Shown: positions 58,951 through 64,000 of the stretch, one piece after another
Layout of the letters: every line of letters begins with the position of its first letter
Numbering within the stretch: position 1 is the first letter of the stretch
Assembly (NCBI GenBank): GCA_014529385.2
Contig: CM043960.1
Coordinates: forward strand, 29,688,396-29,752,395
Source of the DNA: Adiantum capillus-veneris
Taxonomy: Eukaryota > Streptophyta > Polypodiopsida > Polypodiales > Pteridaceae
Direction: 5' to 3'
Length of the DNA stretch: 64,000 nucleotides
The notes under the pieces: generated by a model
What the model was told of the DNA's origin: nothing
Database searches by the model: none
Seen by the model: only the letters and a program-made list of their open reading frames with translations
Translations under genes and position numbers: made by a program

Positions 58951-59135
58951 ACCAACACTAAAGGACATGGAGCCTTAATGAGGGGTGAGCGGTGGGATCA
59001 ACCGACTGGAGAGAAGCGCATGGATCTTGAGGCGAATAGAAGGCAAAAAAAAATAGAAGCTCATCGTAGGCACCCGAACTCGAACCCTTGCCACTGCCGT
59101 GAGAGCCCAATACACTAACCACTACGCCCGCAATG
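58951..59135 (-). mobile_element. tRNA-Glu-like SINE
   Basis: On the minus strand GGGCGTAGTGG (plus 59119-59129) fits a pol III A box except for its first base. GGTTCGAGTTC (plus 59076-59086) fits a B box. Between them lies GGGCTCTCACGG, an anticodon-loop-like segment with CTC as in plant tRNA-Glu. A non-tRNA body with a T9 run follows for about 110 bp and ends at the G25 (poly-C) tract. Flanking TSDs were not resolved. Confidence 0.55.
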
Positions 59136-59222
59136 CTTTCGTTGACATGTGGGCAAACCATGAAATGATAAATAAACTCGGATCCTTGCTTGTCCAAGTT
59201 TACTTTTTCGTGTCTTAGTTTA

Positions 59223-60751
59223 TGTAATGGAATTAGCCTATTCAACTTGAGAATAGCGGAAATTAATGAGAATACTTTCGAGAAATAACTTTGTGAGCAT
59301 AGCGGGTAGACATAATTGAAGATAGCAACATAATCATAGCAATTAGTTAACTTAGCATGAACAATACTTTTGCAAGAGAGAGAATTTAGAGAACATGACG
59401 ACAGTTGAGGACCGGATTTATGTGGAGACGGTCCCCTCTCCAATAGGCATTTGTATTATGATTTCTCCCATTAAGAGAGACTTGTTACAATACATTCTTT
59501 GTGTTCCTTGTGACCTAGGTGATGCAATGAAGATGGAAAGCTTCATGCATCACAATCATAGCATAACATGAACTTGAAGAAAGCTTTAATTGTCCCAAGC
59601 CTCAGTCCCAAGACCTCAAACACCTTCGAAGGTGGAGAGAGCTAGCAGGGAATGAGGGTAGGGAAGAGGAAGAAGAAACATTTCATAGGAGAAAGAACTA
59701 GTTCCTCACTTATCATACTCTTGTTGCTAGCATACATAATAGCATAGTAATGAAGAAGAAGAAGATGTCAAGCTTAAGCATTGAAGCATGGCTCTTGGTT
59801 GGATTTGCACTCCATAGCCAAGAGTGTTGGTGTAGGCTCTCAACCTCTACTTGCTTGGAGAAGGAGAGGGAGCTCTTGCACTTTGCATAGCACACCATGA
59901 GAGTGATTGTGAGTGTGTGTGGGTGAGTATACCCCTCAAGCAAGCCCCTAGCTAGCTTGGGTTGACTCCCCCCTTGTAGCTCATGCTTGAAGCTCATTGG
60001 ACCCTCCTAGGCCTAGCCAATCATGAGCAGGAGGCATTACAAGCAGTAGGGGTAGCCTTGAAACAAGTGTCCCCTTTTCCTTTTTGAGAGAGAGGGCTAG
60101 ATAAATGCTAAAACAATTAGATAATTCATGTAATTTATCATTGGACCCCTTTGAAGCTTAGCCAATAGGCTTCAAGCAACACATGAAGGTAACATGGGTA
60201 GGGGCCTGACATGTGTCCTTGCTGCCTCTTCAAGTTGGGGCTTCCCTTGTGTGTGTGAGTGGGTGTTCTCTCTCTAGCCCCTAGGAAAAGGGCTCGCCCC
60301 CCCTCTTGTAGGAATGCTTTTGACTTTAGGTGATCAAGCACCTTACTCACCAAGCATGTCAAAGCACTTGAACTAGGGGGTGTTCCCACAAGCATCTCAG
60401 GCAAGCTTCTCAAGGCACCTCAAGTACCTTAATCATGCAGCAAGTCAAGCATCTCAAGCATGGAGCCAGTCAAGCACCTCAAGCATGACAAACACCTCAA
60501 GCAGGACAAGTACCTCAAGCAGGACAAGCACCTCGAGCTTGGGCCGGGTTCCCACCTCAAGCTCAACCCTAGCTTACCTAAGGTCAAAGGACTTTTACAC
60601 ACATTTATTGGAGGTCTTCAATGAAGCTAACCCTAAGGTCTTATGCTCCATTGGTTAGCCTTGCTCTTTGATAGACCATCTCCCTTTTGGGCCCCTTTAC
60701 CATTGGCCCCGTGTTGAGATAGATATATAAGCACATATCTATATCTTAACA
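59223..60751 (-). repeat. M2 3' LTR (chromovirus family)
   Basis: 1529 bp, TGTAATGG at the left to CTTAACA at the right on plus (so TGTTAAG...CCATTACA on minus). The left terminus is confirmed by the primer site next to the same terminus in M1. The right end is confirmed by the purine-rich tract beyond it. Near-identical to 63270-64000 over the overlapping part. It contains a minisatellite at about 60393-60560. Confidence 0.85.
60393..60560 (+). repeat. Minisatellite inside M2 LTR
   Basis: About nine imperfect units of roughly 17 bp around CAAGCACCTCAAGCATG. It gives a Ser/Thr-rich open frame on the plus strand that is not a gene. Confidence 0.8.
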
Positions 60752-61204
60752 CTTGTTCCCGTTTATTCTCCCACATTAAGTGATCAATTTAATATGAGAA
60801 AATCATTTGGGTTGGTTAGATATTAGATTTTATGACATTACCTCTCTCTTGAAATCATAGTCGTCCTCGACTATGAGGTAGAAGACATAAAGTTTTAGTC
60901 ATTAGTCAATCGTACTTAGCGGGTAAAGGATCCCTTTTTACCCTACGACATCTTTCCAAGATGGATGACTAATCCATTTGGTGTTTGGGAGACATAGCTG
61001 CCGCAAGCATGTCTGCTCTTTAGTCCATTTCATTCTCCCAAAGTAGAGTGACCAATTCTATTTGGTGTTTGAGAGACGTCGTCATCACAAACATGATTTT
61101 AAGCATGCATATTAGTTAAATTTGTGCACACTTAAAAAGAGGACTAGTCTTATAAGACAAAAACATGAGTGATTTAAAAGAAATTTGTACATGTGCTTAC
61201 TCTA
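60752..61204 (-). other. M2 polypurine tract and 3' non-coding region
   Basis: On the minus strand GGGAGAATAAACGGGAACAA (about 60753-60772) is the polypurine tract just before the LTR. The rest, up to the end of the chromodomain, is non-coding. Confidence 0.6.
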
Positions 61205-63269
61205 ATGTAGCATTGTAAGCATTGACAAGGTTCATACTATCCTTAAGCTGTATTCCTTACATCCATCTAGCATCTTCAAAAGGATAATTTTTGAACTTAA
61301 TAAGATACTGTCGGATAATCTTACCATGTCGTAGTACCTTGTCTTCATGCCGAAGGATAGCTTCGGGTTATAGCACCTCTTCTTGGTCTTCAACTTCGGG
61401 AGGGTCTTCAATAATTGGTTCAGTTGGTGGCTCTCCTTTGTAGGGCTTAAGCAGGCTTACATGAAAGGCATTGTGTATAAGCCAATGGTTGGGCAACTTG
61501 AGTTGATAAGCCGTTTTATTGATGGGCTTCAAGATTTGGAAAGGACCATAGTATCTTTTTGCTAGTTTAGCATAATACTTTTGATGGCCCGTAGGATTTT
61601 TGCCCGTCGTTTGCCTTAATCGAGCCTTAGGAAACTTGAGTAAGACCCAATCATTTTCTTTGAACATTAAGGCTCTTCTGTGCTTATCAGCAGCAGATTT
61701 TTGCCTTTGTTGAGAGATGGATATAGCCTCCCTAATCTTTTGAAAAGATTCTTGTAGGTCACGGCTATACTCATCGGCGGCGAAGATCTTCCCATGTACT
61801 TTGAGTAGCAAGGGACTTTTAGGTCTTTCCTCAATGATCTCAAAAGGTGCTTTTCCCGTAGAAGTATGTACAGTATTATTGTAGGCATACTCTACAAGAG
61901 GTAAGTACTTTTCCCATTGTGAGCGTTGATCTACTTCGGTAACATAAGTCTTGAGTAGATCAAGTATCGTAAGATTGGCTATCTCACTTTGGCCATCCGT
62001 TTGTGGGTGATAGGCCAAAGAGAAATTCAATCTTGTTATTAGATTTTCAAAGAGACCTTTCCAGAAATTACTGGTCATTCTAAGATCTCTATCTGACACG
62101 ATGGATGTGGGTAATCCATGGTGCTTGAAAATCTGAGATATGAAGAGAGTTGCCATTTGGTGTGCCTTAATAGTCTTTTTGACAGGAATGAAATGTGCTT
62201 GCTTGCTAAACCTGTCGACTATTGTCCATATTCCTGTATTCCCATGGATAGACTTGGGTAATCCAAAGATGAAATCCATGGATATACTCTCTCATGGTGA
62301 ATTTGGAATAGGCAATGGCTGGAGTAATCCAGGTTGCTTCCCTCTATCATACTTGGTCTTTTGGCATACTACATATTTTGATACATACTCTTGTATGTCC
62401 ACTTTCATGGTAGGCCAATAGAAGTACGTCTCTACTCCTCGGAGAGTAGGTTGAATACCTCTATGCCCCGCATATGGAGGAGCATGGGATTCATACATAA
62501 CCTTCTCACGAAGGGAATGGGTAACACATAGCCTATTGCCGTGGAGAAGATAACCATCCTGCAAGGTGAATGGTTCCTCTTTCTTCCCCAAAGCAAGGGC
62601 TGACATTATGTCTCTAAAGTCAGGTTCAGTAGCATATTCATCTATCATAGAGGATAGATCATTGTGAGTAGCTATAGACACCGCATTAACTTTTGGTCGT
62701 CGTGAAAGTGCATCGGCAACTTGATTGTGCTTACCAGCTATGTGAGCAATATGGAAATTAAATTGCGAAAGAAAATTTGCCCACCTCATTTGTTTGTCGG
62801 AAAGCTTGGTTTGCGTCATGAAATACTTGAGACTTTGGTGGTCGGTTCGTAGGATAAATGGAGTCCCCAATAGGTAGTGCTTCCATGTGTCTAGGGCATC
62901 TAGAACAGCTAAAAGCTCTTTCTCATAAATGCCCAAGACTCGTTCATCACCATTGAGCCTTGGGCTCTCATATGCTATGGCATGCCCTTCTTGAAGCAAA
63001 ACCGCTCCAAGGCAATCACCACAAGCATCACATTGGACCTAAAATGGCTTTGAGAGATCCGGAAGCACGAGGACTGGTTGGGAAGTAAGCTTCTCTTTGA
63101 GTTTTTCAAAAGCATTTTTCTCCTTAGCAGTCCATACAAACTTAACGTTCTTCTTAGTTAAGTCGTGTAGTGGTCCTGCTACTTGAAAGAATTTTGCTAT
63201 GAAGCGTCTATAGTATACACACATACCAATAAAGCTTCTTAGCTCATGTAGATTTCTTGGATTAGGCAA
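61205..63269 (-). pseudogene. M2 pol: RT C-terminus, RNase H, integrase, chromodomain
   Basis: One minus-strand frame of about 690 codons, interrupted by TAG (63036-63038), TGA (62289-62291), TAA (61365-61367) and a stop near 61250. RT end: ELRSFIGMCVYYRRFI. RNase H: VQCDACGDCLGAVLLQ, EKELLAVLDAL, LRTDHQSLKYF, DALSRRP. Integrase: zinc region near 62440-62320 (C-x2-C as VCQKTK is only partly kept), core MDFIFGLPKS with Asp, SIVSDRDLRM with Asp, and DGQSEIANLT with Glu. GPY-type tail: AKRYYGPFQILK, HVSLLKPYKG. Beyond the TAA, YLIKFKNYPFEDARW is a chromodomain core. This order defines a chromovirus, whose chromodomain guides integration to chromatin marks. The RT N-terminus, protease and gag are absent: at 63269 an LTR begins. 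Confidence 0.85.
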
Positions 63270-64000
63270 TGTAATGGAATTAGCCTATTCAACTTGAGAA
63301 TAGCGGAAATTAATGAGAATACTTTCGAGAAATAACTTTGTGAGCATAGCGGGTAGACATAATTGAAGATAGCAACATAATCATAGCAATTAGTTAACTT
63401 GGCATGAACAATACTTTTGCAAGAGAGAGAATTTAGAGAACATGACAACAGTTGAGGACCGGATTTATGTGGAGACGGTCCCCCCTCCAATAGGCATTTG
63501 TATTATGATTTCTCCCATTAAGAGAGACTTGTTACAATACATTCTTTGTGTTCCTTGTGACCTAGGTGATGCAATGAAGATGGAAAGCTTCATGCATCAC
63601 AATCATAGCATAACATGAACTTGAAGAAAGCTTTAATTGTCCCAAGCCTCAGTCCCAAGACCTCAAACACCTTCGAAGGTGGAGAGAGCTAGCAGGGAAT
63701 GAGGGTAGGGAAGAGGAAGAAGAAACATTTCATAGGAGAAAGAACTAGTTCCTCACTTATCATACTCTTGTTGCTAGCATACATAATAGCATAGTAATGA
63801 AGAAGAAGAAGATGTCAAGCTTAAGCATTGAAGCATGGCTCTTGGTTGGATTTGCACTCCATAGCCAAGAGTGTTGGTGTAGGCTCTCAACCTCTACTTG
63901 CTTGGAGAAGGAGAGGGAGCTCTTGCACTTTGCATAGCACACCATGAGAGTGATTGTGAGTGTGTGTGGGTGAGTATACCCCTCAAGCAAGCCCCTTGCT
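63270..64000 (-). repeat. M3: third LTR copy of the chromovirus family, cut by window end
   Basis: Starts TGTAATGG directly after GGCAA at 63265-63269, inside the RT codons of M2. It has the same orientation as 59223-60751 and is nearly identical to it (for example one A/G difference at the TTAACTTGGCATG segment). It is either a nested insertion in M2 or M2's own 5' LTR after an internal deletion. Confidence 0.85.

Noticed and set aside
59076-59129. Functional tRNA-Glu gene on the minus strand
   Set aside because: The A and B boxes and anticodon-like loop are present, but I cannot form a proper acceptor stem or anticodon stem, and a non-tRNA body follows. A SINE fits better.
60380-60658. Ser/Thr-rich 92-codon ORF
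   Set aside because: Translation of the ~17-bp minisatellite in the M2 LTR.

Overview
This window looks like nuclear DNA of a flowering plant, from a repeat-rich block. I find no host gene I can defend. Nearly everything recognisable is a retrotransposon or its debris: Ty1/copia and Ty3/gypsy polyproteins, plant-type primer-binding sites (initiator-Met and a tRNA-Asp-like site), polypurine tracts, LTRs with 5-bp target-site duplications (TSDs), a tRNA-derived SINE, a Mutator-type MITE and many long dinucleotide repeats. Organism and species cannot be named from the sequence. Layout of 1-42 kb: a set of nested insertions. A gypsy fragment (G1, 1-3410) abuts an old copia element (Copia-1, from 3411). 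Copia-1 carries a 485-bp solo LTR (5546-6030, TSD CAATG) and is split in its RNase H gene by element E (7991-41793, TSD AACCT). E has LTRs of 874 and 892 bp, a primer-binding site, a long leader with ten copies of a 20-bp palindrome, and one coiled-coil, gag-like ORF with no pol. A degenerate gypsy element (G2, about 10.7-20.5 kb) lies in E's leader. A Tat-like gypsy element with 2.7-kb LTRs (G3, 25532-40842, 5-6 bp TSD AGTAG/CAGTAG) lies at the stop codon of E's ORF. A young copia element (Copia-2, 32907-38465, TSD ATTCT) lies in G3's 3' LTR. The stretch just after G3's first LTR (28209-28479) is a copy of E's own 3' end and LTR, joined to G3 pol: a repair-like rearrangement. Copia-1's RNase H resumes at 41799. 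42-50 kb: a second, diverged element of the same gag-like-only type as E (N2, ORF 42806-46476) with a 373-bp LTR, then the gag, primer-binding site and LTR of a chromovirus on the minus strand (M1). 50-59 kb: mostly unassigned DNA with microsatellites, a weak transposase-like remnant, a possible LINE tail, short tandem duplications, a MITE with 9-bp TSDs, a poly-C tract and a tRNA-Glu-like SINE. 59-64 kb: LTR, chromodomain, integrase, RNase H and partial RT of the same chromovirus family on the minus strand (M2), ending against another LTR copy that leaves the window. How the parts work together: only Copia-2 looks recently competent, with one premature stop in its gag-pol. E and N2 encode no enzymes, so they would have needed pol proteins from another element. 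Several stop codons in G3, Copia-2 and M2 are C-to-T (or G-to-A) changes, as expected from deamination of methylated silenced DNA.
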